From: Pipra filicauda
Lineage: Eukaryota; Chordata; Aves; Passeriformes; Pipridae
Direction of reading: 5' to 3'
Assembly: GCF_003945595.2 (NCBI RefSeq)
Contig: NW_024104617.1
Span: 260,095 to 324,094 of the forward strand
Length of the DNA: 64,000 nt
Below, piece after piece: positions 1 to 13,385 of the stretch. Position numbers and translations under genes: made by a program. The notes below the pieces were generated by a model. That model was not told where the DNA came from, did no database searches, and saw only the letters and a list, made by a program, of their open reading frames with translations. Position 1 is the first letter of the stretch; every line of letters begins with the position of its first letter.

Positions 1-3000
1 CGTTATTGGTAAAAACCTGCAATATCACCAGGCAGCAAAGCAACATTTGGCTCGCTTTCCATTGAAAAAACCTGAGAAACTGTACATGTAAGATTTGTGG
101 CACTTGATGCCTGCCAGTTCTCTCCATGCTTCTAAAATACCATTTACAATCGAGACCTGGCAATCTTATGTATATGTAAACAGTCCCGAATTACATGCAG
201 TGCAAAATCTGCCAGGATCAGAAAGCAAAGCATGACTGAGAATGGCTTTTTCCTACAAAATAGAAGTTATTCTTGAAGGGTTTCCCTTAAACCGAAACTG
301 GAAGTGCAACTATAAATCCTGAATCCAATCTCATCTCTCAGAAGAAACCATCAGTCCTTCACTGTCCCAGTAGCACCAGTTAAAATTTTCTTTATTAGGA
401 AATATCATCACAGGAAGCGGGAAAAGGAACACATGGCATTTCTGTTTGACCTCCAAACATCCTACACGTATCAAAAGTCAAAATATGAAGCAAAGTGAGA
501 GAACAAAACTTGGTACAGGAGATGCAAAATAATATAAAGGTGAATTCCTCTGGAGAGGAAACAAGCACTGAAGGCCAACCCACAGGAGCAGACAGCCAAC
601 AGGAAATTGAGCCACAGTACTGCAGACCATGCAGGAGCCCTGACAGATGACTCAAGCACCTGGGAATTGTACTGGATTTCAGGAGTACCTAGGTTTGTCT
701 TCTGCACTGAATTTTATATGATATGTTTAACAGAACGACTTGCAGCAAAAACAACATGGTATTTGCTAAAGGAACCACTCAGTGTAGTTAAAATAACAGG
801 ATAGTCAGAGGAATGCAGCAATCCCACTTACTCCCTGATTCACCTCCTCTGCCTGAGAGTGTGGAGAGGTGAGAGGAATGAGAACAAGTCTTCCAGTTTG
901 TACAGCAGGACATAAGCAAGGGATGAAATACTGTAGGTTCCTACCATAGTTCTCTAGTCTACTATAACCTTTACTAAGACTGCAGACACAAAGGTCTACA
1001 CTTACTTTCCAAAATCCAAACCAAACATTACAGATGAACCTGAGGAAAAGCAAAATCCCCAAACTCCTCTACAGGAATAGCTTCCTGACATACTTCAGCC
1101 CTAATTCCTTCTGTTTTTTATAGGAAGAACATAGAAAACAGCAGTCTGCAAAATGGGAAAAGAAGGAAGCAAATCTAGATGCCATTTTGCAGCTGCATTT
1201 GTCTGAAGCCAGCATTTATACTGAATATAAAGGGTATAAAGAGCTTTCAGATTACTAAAAATAGCCTCTTCTGCACAGGGGTAAGAAGTTACAGATGCTG
1301 CAAACCAATTACAAGGGCAATTCTGAATGAGGAAGTTCACATGTAATTGGAGAAAGGCCTCTGATCATCTACAAAGCAAACCTATGGAGCAGCCTTTCAA
1401 AAAGAGTAGTGGGACTAGAACTCAAGCCTGTAAAGATGAATTTCTCAGATGCAGATATCATATGGCTGCCTCGGTTAGCAGTGGGCTGGACTAGGTGATT
1501 CAGGAGGTCTTTTGCCATCCGTATCTGTATGTCTCCACATAATGAACACAATGAAAGATGACAACTGTGATGCAAAGGCCACACATCACCGTCTCACAGA
1601 TTTTTTTCTGCCGAGGTGATCTACTCAACTGAATCTAGATAAATAAAGTAGATCCAGAAGAAAATAAAATAAGTCCTACAAGAGAAGGGTAGAGAGCCGA
1701 TACTTCAAAATTTTGATCAAAAATAGTTACATGATCAGCAAAGTTTGATTTTTCATTCATGACCCTAGTTGCCAAATGCCAAAATTCATTAAGTCCCAAA
1801 GTCAAAATTTGTCTTCAAAAATGCTTACTAAGCCACAAACACAGCCCCATGAGCAGTTCATCTGGATATCCAGCACTGTAGCATTGAGCCAGAAGCTGGA
1901 GCATAAATTTTGGTGTTCAACTTGGGCCCTCAGACACTGGTATTGCGTGAGAAAGGCACTCCAACTCTAATTCTTGTACCAGTCCAGCCACCTCTATGTC
2001 CTTCCACGGGCACATTTCTCCCTCTGACAAAATGAAGGGAGGGGAAGGGCAATAGCAATATTTGGATTAAACTGATCATCCAGAAGTGATCCAGTTCTAA
2101 TCAACACTACTAGAAGAAAACCCCACTTTCCCTTCCACTCCCAAAAGTAAACTTTAGTCTCCCAGATCATCCAGCACTAATGAACTCAGATGCATATTAT
2201 GTAGCTATTCATGTATGGTCAGAAAAAATGGAAAAAAACAACTACTGTCTTCCAGCGTATTAAAAAGATTCAAACCAGTTCAGTCAAGGTCATCACATTT
2301 GAAAATATGTTCACCACACTTGCAAAAATTTAGGACCACCTTTTATTTAGTTATTTCCAGGAAGTAATGGGAGATTTCTATTAAAAGTTAAATCCCAGGA
2401 CCACTCTTAGCAGAGTGCACAATGCATGAGATCCTGGTTTAATACAGCCTTCAGGAGTTAGATTTTCACCATGCTTCAAGATGTAGTTTGAAACAAATGT
2501 CTAGTTATTAGTTGAACTCATTATTATAAAAGTGAGCAATGCTGTAGCGACAGAATATGTGAACAGCTGAAAGAAATACAGAATCATGAATCCTAAGCAA
2601 ATAAAAACCTTCCATAAAGGAAACATTCCAAAATATATTTCCAAACAATGGTTGACTGCAACCAAGTAATTCACACCCCGTTGTGAAACAAACAGCAATA
2701 ATTCCTAGCAGACACTAGGGCTCAGAAGCAAACAATGATCCCCCTTTCTTTCCCCCTCCTCTTCCAGACTAGTTTACAAAAAAGTGTGGTTAAAAGTAGT
2801 ATGTATTAAATCAAAGAATTGAACTCACTTTCAGCTCTAAGGGGAGAGTAGCTTAGTAAATGTATTTTTTCCTCAAATGCTATTTCTAGCAGAACTCTCT
2901 TTAAAAAAATCAATCTACAAGCTTCAAAGTCAGCTTAACACTTCAAAAAATCACTTTCTATGAAAAGAATTTTTGGCATGAGGTTCAGCTATTGTTTTCA

Positions 3001-4456
3001 GCACTCTTTCCAAAGGCTGGTATGCTGTAACTGCAGCTACAAGCCCAGACTTCACATAGGTGACCATGACTGTACACACAAATTTTGCAATTACTTGAAC
3101 TTGCAAGAAGCTCAAGGAGCTGAGCTGGGACAATGTTCACATACTCTATGTGTTAAAATCAGCACGAATTTTGCTTAAAATGGCTTCGCACTTCCATATA
3201 CTTAATATTTTCCTATAGAAACTACAGGGCAAATTTCAGCCTTAGTCGTACAATGAACGCTTTAAGTTGTTTAAGGGACTCCAATAATGCTAATTAAAGT
3301 TGCAATGTTAAAAGTCAAGGGTTTTTGCTAAACCTTTGTGAGTGACAGTTTCCTTCACTCTCTTAGACAGGCAGGCATGAGGAACAGCAATTAAATGTAA
3401 AGCACTTAAGTTGACAGGTCTGCCAAGACCCGCAGGCTCCCTTCTGGCCCTTCTGGTTTGGGCGGGTGGAGCATCCTTCTGCCCAGAACCTCTTCACTGT
3501 AAGACAGATATCCTTATATCTGTGTTTTCTCTGTCCCAGCCAGTGCCAAAGAGAGGCAGCTCACTCACTCATGAACCTCACATGTCAGAAGTTTTTTGAG
3601 AGGTTAAGTTCATCCCTGAAAAGCTGGGTCAATATGAGAAATTTGTATCCCTACCTGGAATAAAGACCATTCCACTTATGGGGCCTAAAACCTTAACAAA
3701 AGCAGAATCTACAGAAATTTTTAGTGATTTAATATCAGAGAAGAATTAAAATGTAAATGTTGGGGGAGGGTATTTTATTTTTTAATCATTAATATTTTGT
3801 GGTTGATCCTTTACCTCGTATCAAACCCTAAGGCAGTTTTCTTTTTACCTAACCCATTCAGCTGTGGCTGAGGTATAAACTTTGGCATTTCAAAGGTTTG
3901 ACTGCCATGCAAAGATTGCATGTGTTTTGTATACTACTTACAGTTATACTCAGTGTACACATCCTGTTGGATAAAGCACCCATGTTCTGAAGAGTTCAGC
4001 TAATGCTGAATTTCGCTGTTAAAAGAACAAACGTTTGTTGAAGTCTGATGATGAGACTGACCCAATTTTTGAGAAATCTCAAGAATCTGTTACTGCCCAG
4101 TAATAAAATCATAACAGAAATCCAATAATGAAAGCACTTTAACAACAAAGTTATGTGTATACCATTTGGTGTTACCAGCTGCTCTAAAATGCCATTGTAA
4201 TACTTATCCTTCCAGAACTTTATCTGAAAGTTTTTTCCTGAATTAAAACTTACAGACATGGGAACTTTTAAAGGTAGAAGTGTGGACATTTTTATTGTTG
4301 CAAGTGGTCTGTAGCATGTTGTGTTTCAGATGGATTATTTAAGGTTTCTGTATGACCATGCTTGTGGTCTTTTCTCCTCTCTCTTGCATTCTATAAATAA
4401 AAATAATTCAATTTTAATGCAGCCCATCCTTATATAATCTGTATGGGGCAGAGACC
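1..4456. other. Intergenic DNA, no gene recognised
   Basis: AT-rich sequence downstream of ARHGAP6. Open frames on both strands are short (under 100 codons), lack recognisable domains and are not flanked by convincing splice sites. HCCS is the expected neighbour on this side in mammals, but none of its conserved exons was seen. A weak CR1-like match near 1480-1525 is listed separately. Confidence 0.6.
1480..1525 (+). repeat. Possible CR1 3'-end remnant
   Basis: A short stretch reads like the CR1 3' region (a 'gggctggactaggtgat' core followed by 'caggaggtctttt'). No extended CR1 body or terminal octamers are clear around it, so this is either a very old fragment or chance similarity. Confidence 0.3.
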
Positions 4457-4468
4457 TTTCTTTTTCTC

Positions 4469-4536
<68 letters not shown>

Positions 4537-4666
4537 TTTCTTTCTTTCTTTCTCTCTCTATCTCTCTTTCTTTCTTTCTTTCTTTTTCTTTCTTTCTCTC
4601 TTTCTTTCTTTCTCTCTTTCTCTGTTTTTCTTTTTCTTTCTCTCTCTGTTTCTCTCTTTCTTTCTT

Positions 4667-4709
<43 letters not shown>

Positions 4710-4727
4710 TGTCTATCTATCTATTTC
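4457..4727 (+). repeat. (CTTT)n polypyrimidine microsatellite
   Basis: About 270 bases made almost only of T and C, mainly CTTT units with CTCT interruptions and an isolated G in places, ending in a short CTAT run. The minus strand is the matching GAAA purine tract. The open frame through it encodes only a Phe/Leu/Ser low-complexity string and is not a gene. Confidence 0.95.
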
Positions 4728-7101
4728 CATGCTACTTAGAACAGTAAAGACGCAATTGGACTCTTTGTAGTACAAGTATATACAGCACGGATGCTACAGA
4801 AAGTGAGAGATGACCAATGTATTGCTTCTGTTGCATCATTCTAAGCATTACTTAAATTCTGAGGTTGAGATTGTTTAGAAAATTGGTAATTCTCTGAAAG
4901 AATTGGCCCCAGGAGTTTATTTTGGTTTCTCTTAGGAAGCTGGAAATACAACTGCCAGGATGCTAAAAAAAGATGTCTCTTGCATTTTTGTCTTGCTTTG
5001 GGAAAGGAAATATTTGTCTGTTAGTGGTTCTGATTAGGATAACATGGCTCCTCTGCTGTTAAGGGCAATAATGCCCCTCAAGACAGACGGAATAGTGAGT
5101 CAAAGCCCGCATTAATATTCTCCTTGTAGATTTTTTTGGATTTGTAGCATTAGGACAAGAAATCTCTGGCTCTTATACAAGTCCCCTGAAAGTCACTACC
5201 ACAGGCCTCCCCTCTCTTCACCACTTCAAGCAGGCAAACTGGAAACAATAAAAAGATTTTAGAGAAAAATCATTCTGTCTCTTACCTCTGTGAACAATTC
5301 CCAGGTGTTTCAATGCAAGTTCAGCTTCCCTGCAGGAAGGAAGAAGCAGCAGCTTATGTCTGTGAAGGCTCCAAAATGGACCATGTTCTCCATGATCTGA
5401 GTCCCTCATGACTTCTTCCTGGCTGGATAACTAAGTGAACCCCAAAGAAAATCTTGTCATGAAAATTATTACGGAAACCTAAACCCAAATGGTAAATAGA
5501 GGTCTGTGTGACTCAGGGTGTAGAGAAGTGTTTGGATGAACCTGAAGCTTCCTTTTCTGCTTTTGTTGCTGAAGACACCCAAGCATGCCAAGACGTGGCT
5601 CAGTGTTTAGGGGTGCCAGAACAACTAGACATCTGTACTCTGCCTGGACCCTACTTGAGGAAGTAGAAATATAAGTTTTAGAAACTCCAAGACATAGTAG
5701 GGGACAAATGGCATTGTATACAAGCTTTGCAAACCAAAGGGAAAATCTTCTTTAAGCCTCATTTAGGTCTTTTTCCTACCTCCCGTCTCCTCCTAAACCC
5801 ACATGGCAATTAGGCTCACCCAGACCACTTACATCCTCATTTTGTACCATCCAAAATTTCAGTTGGATTGAGTGTTCAAGAATATGTTTCTGGGGGGAAG
5901 GATTTAGCACAATCACCACTTGCAATGGTCTATGGAAAAAAGAGAGAAATTCAATGGATTCATTAAGCGAATAAAATACTGAAGTTCCCTCACATATGGA
6001 TGCCAAAGGCAAGTTTGGCTTCTTCAGCACTGTGTGTGTATATAGAAATATAAAACCACACAGGGTTACAAAGCAGAAGCTATGCTATGTTTTCTTAATA
6101 AATGAAATATAGATACTTAAATGAAAATTAAACAGTCAAGTCTTTGTTATTGTAGCAGAACCAAACCAGTGTAAAAATCCATAGAATAAATAATCTATAT
6201 AATCCTCCGGTTAAAGTAATTCAACAGAGTAACTCGTATTGACTCCAAGAATTTGCTTATGCTTGTCTGCATGACTAGGTCTCCATCTTTAATTTAAACT
6301 GCAAATAGAATATGCAGTTATCTTCTGTAGGGCTTTGCAATTGCTTTTCTCTAAATTGGTTGTAGGATTCGGCTGGTCCTTAATCTGGCTAGGATGAGAT
6401 ATGTCGTACAGAGAGCCCTGTTCATAATTTTGGTTCTTATTTTTGTAATCAATTTCTTAATAGGATTATATTCAGGGTTCAGTCAATTATCTCAGCACTG
6501 AGCCTAAAGTTTTCCTTGGCCCTATGCTCTACAACACTCCTATTCTACTGTGACAAAGAATAAAGTTGTTTAGTCCCTATGCATTTGTTGTTATTGGCAT
6601 GCAGCCCAAATGACACAGTGCTGAGCATATCCTTAAAAAAAAAAACATGTAAGAGAAAGGTAGATATCCTCTCCAAGCCAAATGTACAGCATGCAGGAGA
6701 AATACTCTGACCACTTAGAAAATATTTAATTCAAAACCCACCAAAGCCTGAAGCATTAGCAGTCAAAGAAAGGGGAAAACCAGGAATGAGTAGTATCACA
6801 CTTCTCTGAAATAATTTCACTGCTGATTTCCATAAGAACCAGAGGCACCTCTGAAAATCCTGATGGGCACTGATTGTAACCGTTCCCTTAGCCTGTGACA
6901 AGCTTCTGAGGGCTGCTGCAGAAAGCCTCCAGGCAGAAACCAAGCCACGTTTATTTTTGTTTTCCCTTTTTACAGGTTCTGTCCAAGTATTTAGAAAACA
7001 ATAATACTGCATGTTAGTCAGTCTCTTTAGCAGTTACAACATGTGCAAGGATACAAACCACAAAGGCTGTGAGTACCATGTAAGACAGCACAGGGCTTTG
7101 C
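4728..7101. other. Intergenic DNA, nothing recognised
   Basis: AT-rich unique-looking sequence between the first T/C tract and a CR1 copy. No gene, RNA gene or repeat family was recognised. Confidence 0.6.
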
Positions 7102-7655
7102 CATAGAATAGAACCATAGAATCATAAAGTAGTTTGGGCTGGAAGGGGTTTTAAAGATTATTTACTCCAGTCTCCTACCATGGGCAGGCACACTTTCCAT
7201 TAGACCAGATTGCTCAAAATCTCAACCAGCCTGGCCTTGAACACTTCCAGGAATGGGGCATCCACAACTTCCCTGGGCAACCTGTTCCAGTGCCTCACCA
7301 CTCTCGCAGTAAAAAAATTCTTCCTTATATCTAGTCTACTTTCTTTCACGTTAAACCATTCTCACCTTGCCTGATCACTGCATGCCCTTGTAAAAAGTCC
7401 TTCTCCAGCTCCCTCATAGGTCCCCCTCAGGTACTGCAAGGTGCTGAGGTCATCCCAGAGCCTTTGCTTCTCCAGGGTTAACAGACCCACCTTTCATCCT
7501 GTCCTCATAGGAGAGGTGCTCCAGCCCTCTGATCATCTTTATGGCCTCTCTAGATTTGCTTCAACTGATTCTTATCCTTCTTATGTTGGGGGCCCCAGAG
7601 CTAGACACAGTACTCCAGGTGGGGTCTCATCAGAATGTCCTGTTCCTTCATCTTG
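7102..7655 (-). mobile_element. CR1 LINE fragment, 5'-truncated
   Basis: The plus strand reads as the reverse complement of a CR1 3' region. It starts with 'catagaatcataaagtagtttgggctggaaggg' style sequence (the terminal octamers and 3' end) and runs through 'cctggccttgaacacttccag' and 'caacctgttccagtgcctcac' to the 'ctccaggtggggtctca' region. About 550 bases remain, so only the 3' part of the element is present. Small open frames inside it are decayed and not functional. CR1 is the dominant non-LTR retrotransposon of birds and other reptiles. Confidence 0.93.
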
Positions 7656-10600
7656 ACAAAGAATCACCAGAGAGGGATGAGGGTATGGATTTAGTTATAT
7701 CCAGAGATGTACATGATAGTGGTATTGAGACATCTCAATAGAAGCTGCATGCGGAGCACCATGGTGGTGTAACAGCCCCTGTGTGGATTCTAGGAGGGCC
7801 ACAGGCAGCAAAGGAAGAGTCTCACAGAGTGGGCTGCAAACTGGCCCCCATTTTTATGGAAACCTGCAGAAAACCTCAGATCGGTCCCACTCTACCTGCT
7901 GCCAAATCTACTGCATTACCTCTGCTGGGGCTGCAGGGTGGGGTTCAGGCTGGAGAGGGTGCACTGCGGTTTGGGTTGGAGAGGGGGCATGCAGCAGAAA
8001 GGTGGGGGCAAAGGAGAAGGCAAGTTTTGGGCACATGCACTAAAGGTAGTAGTAACCCACAGTGAATGCAGGTATTGGAGAGGTTAACTCTGGGGAACTG
8101 TGCTAAGTGCTTCCTGTGAAAAATTCTGTCCATTCTGCCAAAACCCTGATGACAAGAAAAAATGAAGGTAAATGAATAGATCATTCACTAAATGTATGTA
8201 TTCCTGAAGTTCAAAGTGTTTTCTCACTTCACTGAACAAATCCTCATTTGATAGGACATTTCCAGTCACTTAAGTTTAGAAATCCAGTCAATTACTAAAG
8301 AGAGGGAAGTTGGATTATTCCTGTACTTATCTTCTAGGAAAACAAACTCTTGCAAGACTATACTTAGTGATCTAAGAGGGGGAAAAACATTCAGAACTTC
8401 AGAAAGATTTTAAGTCCTTGTGGGAGAAGGCACCTAATCCTGACTGTGATTGTATTCTGACAGTGTTATAAATGTAACTATATATTCATTAGAAAGCATA
8501 ACTGAATCATGAAACAAAATATGTTATGTGAAATGCAGTGAAAACATATACGAGCTGGTTAAAGCTCATGTGTCTCATAAGCCATCACAGAAAGCGTTCA
8601 GTCTAACTAGCTGTACCAGAGAAAAAAAGGCTTTCCCAGGCCAGAGACCCATAGTGGAAGGTGCTCAGAAGAGGAGAAGGATTAAGACTCCTGGTTGACA
8701 GATGCCGTTCTCCACTGCCCTGAGCTAACTTGAGGTCCCTGGGCAGGCAGGGAAATGAGCTCTCCTTTCACTTGGCTAAAGACCTGAAACTGATTATTCC
8801 AGGTGCAAAGCAGCAGGTTTTTTCTGGTGAGTGAGTATGTGCATGTGTGCAGGCAGGCTTCACATGAGCACACTTGAAGCTTTGCTCTTGAGGCAAGAAG
8901 AGGGTTGAGTGGTGCATGCGCTCCACTACATGGAGATAAGGAAAGAGAGGATGCTCAGCTTTGCCAAGGCAAACCTCCCTATTCTAAAAGATATATTTTG
9001 AGATTTTTTAACATTTATTTTGTGCAGATAGGGTATGAGGTGGTCATTTAAATTTAACTTTCATCCCTGACAATACAGAAGATTTTTAGGAGAGCTTCCA
9101 GAAATGTGCATACACTTGTCTCCAAGGGCTTTAAAACTGGCACAGTAATATTTAAGTCAGCTGAAATAGCTGCAGGATAAGATAAAATCTCCTCAGGTTA
9201 AAGAACTGACACTTTGGTTATTTCCCCCCTCCCACCCCAGTCTTTACCTACCTACACAACTTATACTGTAGACTACAGTTGCATTAATCATATTTGAAAT
9301 ATTTCTCTTGTAAATGCCAATTCTTTCCCCCTCTTGATGGACTAGATTTTTTTTCTGTTCAAGTTTCATTATATAAAGCATCTATTTTCAATGACCACTA
9401 AAAATTTTAACATGATTTCCCTATACATGAAGATGCTCTCATCTGCATTCACAATAGCACTCACAGCCAACTTCGGAGGCAGGCAAGTTCGCTGCAAGGA
9501 CTGAACATACTCAGTATCTTGTAGGTTTTCAGTGAGTATAAATTTTCCAACAATCACTCTGCTGCTTTTGAGGGCCATATTTTAATGTTACAAAAGAAAA
9601 CCAGGTTAAAGACACACCTGGAAGAAAGTCTCAGTTTTCAGCACAAATTTACATGGCCAACTTTGCAAATAAAAGCCAAGTGTTTCACGTGGTCTTGTTC
9701 CAAAAATCCTAGAGGGAGTTCAGTTGTTTCCACTCCAAAGAAGTAAAACATTTCATTGGCCTCTGAGATTTCCTACATATTGTGTATAAACTTTCAGACA
9801 TCAAAATGAGTGCAGTAAGCCAAGAATACAAAGTAAGTGATGTATATTTTGAATTGTTGTCTGCAGTAAGTGACCATGAGAACTAACAAGGGGAATACAA
9901 GCTCTTCCTCTGCCTATGGTGATGCTTTTCTGCTTTCTTGAGTTCTATCAGATTATTTAGCAAGGAACCAATTCAGAATTCACTGGAATAGATGGCTCTA
10001 GGACCAAGTCTTATTTCAGCATGGTCCAAAACATCTGAGATAAGGAAAAGAAAGAGAGAGAAGATATTTTTTCTTTACTTACAAGGACTTACTTCTTGGG
10101 CAAGCCTTAATGAGCATCTCTGTCCTCCTGAAGATACTTGGGCAACCCTGGCACAGCAACCTGAAGGACTGTGTTATTGCTTTTATCTATCTTGCATCTG
10201 AATGAGCACTTCGCTCTTAGGCAGCATCGTGCTCCAGCCCTGGAATGGACATTTTCAGTTCAAGAGCTGGCCTTTAGGCCAAAATAAGGAGCATATCATG
10301 GAAAATTTTGGTTTTGTTTCTTTGGACATAATCCCACATTTCATTCCAAAGCAAGCAAAAACTTGGCAGGACCTAAACCAAACATTTCAGTCAGTATTGG
10401 TGCACCCCCACTCTTTCAGCCAAATAGTGAGCACTTTTTACATGAGGCATGGAAAATTTAGGTTCAATCCCATCCTCTATGTAAAGTTACTTAATTTTTA
10501 TCATATGCTTTCTACAAGCCTTGGTCTTCCTGCGATAAGGGTTGTCTGGGCACAGTTCCCTCACTCTCTTGTTCACACCACAGAGCTTTGTGGAAAACAC

Positions 10601-13146
10601 TGGGCTACTACCTGGAGAAAGAGTTGGATTGCGTCTTCCACTCCCAGCATGTCTCACCTCTCAGTGCGTGTCCTGTCACATACTTCTTTTCCAGTTAATA
10701 TCTGCACATTAGTAATGGATGGCATACCACTACCATGTCACCCTGAGGAAGATCCGCCTGCAAACACACTTTAGCCTTGAAGTTCATACCCTGTCCTTAG
10801 GAAAACTGGGAGGGAAGGAGGAGAGGAATTGGCTATTGAGCAAATTACAGAGATGCCTGACTCCCTTCTATTCATCTAGCATAAAACAACAGAATGTACA
10901 CTACCAAGCAAGTTCAGACAAATAGCTTTAGGATGCCAAATCTGCATTTTTCCTTGAAGGAAATAATCCCTCTCCCCAACCCCATTTCCAAAGGGATTAA
11001 AAAGAATCTGCCAGCCCATCCCTCCAGGCTTGCCTATACAAAAGCAGGCCTCTATAAGAGCATTTATCTCGAGTCAGAATAGTTTTTCCATCTAGTAAAT
11101 AAAATATTTCTTGGTTCTAATAAAGAACAACAATTCATAGTTAATATCTTTAACAAGAACTTGCTATACAGTTCCAGAAAGTAAACCTGCAACTAATATC
11201 CTGAAACTGAGAATGTTGCTGATCTTGCCAAGGCAATCTAGTGCATTGCTTTGGAGAGTAAGGAACATAGTATAGACCCTATGGGTGGGATTTCTTACAA
11301 TAGGCTCAGAGGAGAGCAGTTCTAGAGGCAGAAAAATAGGAGGGAAGCTACCCCTTTTCTTCTCTGGCTGGTCCCTGAGTAGAAAAGAATATTCATATTC
11401 CATTCCTGTCCCTTATAACAGTGCATCTAAATGAACTGTAGATCCTGCCTCAGATAAATCCTTTACCTTCCAACTCACCATCCTTATTTCACTCCACTGA
11501 GCACAGAAGGGCCCAAAGGACAACTCCACACTAAACAGTGTAAAAGTTTCTGGGGAATTCATGGCCAAGAAGTGTAGAGGCATGGAAAGCATGAAGTATA
11601 CAACAGGACAGAACAGAAAAACAAAGATGTACGGAACACAGAGAACAGAGAAAACAAGGGATTTTTCAGAAACAATTTTGTGAGAACAGATGAACAGAAA
11701 CACTAAACAAAGGCTGCAGAAACTGTCCTTGGTAAAATGGGATGAGTTGGAGGGAGGAAGGCAATTGCCTATAACTTCAATACCAGGAGAATGTGTTTTA
11801 CACAAAACCAGTTTGGTGGTGAATAGATAGGATGAGAGCAAAGGACTTAACTCCTTGCCTGCCCAGCAACTTTCTGTGCAACTCAGTACTGAAATGAGTG
11901 ATCTTCTGGAAGGAATGGACTTCAGCAGCAAAGCATTTGGTTATCATTCCTATGTCTGGCTGCATCAGTGATGGCTGCTGGGGTTCCCTATCATGAACAT
12001 ATGTTCCACTGTCAGTCAGAGCAGCAAAAAGTTACTAGTTTGTCCTTTAGCCATGACAGATTAAGACAGAAAACACAATACAGAAAGCTTTCAGTTGCTG
12101 CAGGATGTTAAGCACTGGTACCTAGTTTTTGGGCGGGAGTCACAGAGACTTTGTGGAGAGAAAAAGTTCACATAATGAAAGAGCACATGCAAGGATTCCT
12201 TTGATAGGCATAGGCTCTGCAAAAATAAAATGTAATTTGCCCAGGTAGGTTAAGCATAGATATTCCCATGGCACAAAAGGGTGTGCAATATAAAAATCTC
12301 TAAACTGCTGTAGCTGGCTGTTGATCTAGTAGTGGTATAGTTACCCCATCAGAGTATTGCATGAGCACAGTACATTTTAATCAACTGATTAAAAAGGCAA
12401 ATCTTCTTACATTGTGCCTGACAGTATACCAGAATTGTTACCAGCTGGAATTGATCTAGTGTTTCCACACAGAGCTGTACTCTGTCTTGTAGGTCTACAA
12501 GAGTGAGGTTTTTTCCCAATTCCCCAATTCTCCAATTTCACAATCTAAATACACCCCAAGTATCCCTAATGATGTCTCCTGGAAGCATCGCCTTTTTTAT
12601 GAGCCCTAGAAACCCACCATTAAAAAAATACCTTCTTAGGGAGAACCACTAATTAAGTGCTATGTGGAAAAATTCTGAGTAAAAGAAGAAAGGTGGGCAA
12701 CAGCTGACCAAGGAGATTTCTCCTGTGTCCTCAGTGTCCCTTGACCACAGTTTGTGGTGATCACCTCAGACAACACTTGGAGATCTAGATAGTGTCACAA
12801 GACACAGACAACTACGATAGAAAAAAAAGTATATATACAGTGCAGTATGAGGATTGGTATTGAGCATTTACAAAGAAAAGGAGAGTGGTCATTTTTGCTC
12901 TCACGGTTACAAAAGTCTGAATAAGCAGTGATGGCTCATGACATAGAATTGCTGGGACTTGCTCGTACCTTTGTTTTTGCAGTGGTTCTTCCATGCAGTA
13001 GTAGGACCCCTTCAGGAGGTGACATTTCCCCAGCCCCAACACAGTGCAGCCAGGGGTCGAATGCTCAGCTGTGATTCCCTTCTATTCCCTGGCACTACAG
13101 AAGGACAGACATTCCCATACACCCAGATTCTTCTCATAGATGCACA
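7656..13146. other. Intergenic DNA, no gene recognised
   Basis: Contains several short open frames, the longest 190 codons (10202-10774, plus) and 172 codons (11931-11413, minus). Neither has a recognisable domain or sensible composition. A somewhat GC-richer patch lies near 7780-8050. No splice-delimited conserved exon was identified. Confidence 0.55.
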
Positions 13147-13385
13147 GTAAGAGAATGAGAATGGTCACAAGCTGTAGTAAGGGAAATTCCGATAAGATAC
13201 AAGGAAAAGGTTTTCCATCATGACAGTGGTCAAGCACTGAAACAGGTTGCCCAGAGAAGTTTGGACATCCCTGTCTCAAAATTTCATGGGACACAGAGTA
13301 AGATGCTCTGTGAAGTTGGCCCTCCTTTGAGCAGGGGCTTGGACCAGATTATCCTGGAGGTCCCTTCCCGCTCAACTGTGCTGTG
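13147..13385 (+). mobile_element. CR1 LINE 3' fragment
   Basis: Reads in the plus orientation through the CR1 3' region: 'caagcactgaaacaggttgcccagagaagt', then 'ggacatccctgtct', then 'gcttggaccagattatcctggaggtcccttcc' and 'caactgtgctgtga'. It is diverged from the other copies in the window and 5'-truncated. Its 3' end resembles the CR1 subtypes that end in a 'tgctgtga' type motif rather than ATTCTATG octamers. Confidence 0.88.

Noticed and set aside
4391..4400. CTATAAATAA, fits a MEF2 consensus
   Set aside because: Single short AT-rich match in AT-rich intergenic DNA; expected by chance.
4443..4739. 98-codon frame rich in Phe/Leu/Ser
   Set aside because: It is the translation of a CTTT microsatellite, which has no stop triplets.
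7441..7741. Two overlapping frames of about 70 codons
   Set aside because: They lie in the body of the minus-strand CR1 fragment, read on its antisense strand.
10202..10774. 190-codon plus-strand frame
   Set aside because: No recognisable domain, odd composition rich in His/Trp/Phe, weak start context; most likely chance.
11413..11931. 172-codon minus-strand frame with a Cys/Phe-rich hydrophobic middle
   Set aside because: No family resemblance and no flanking signals; hydrophobicity follows from a T-rich strand.
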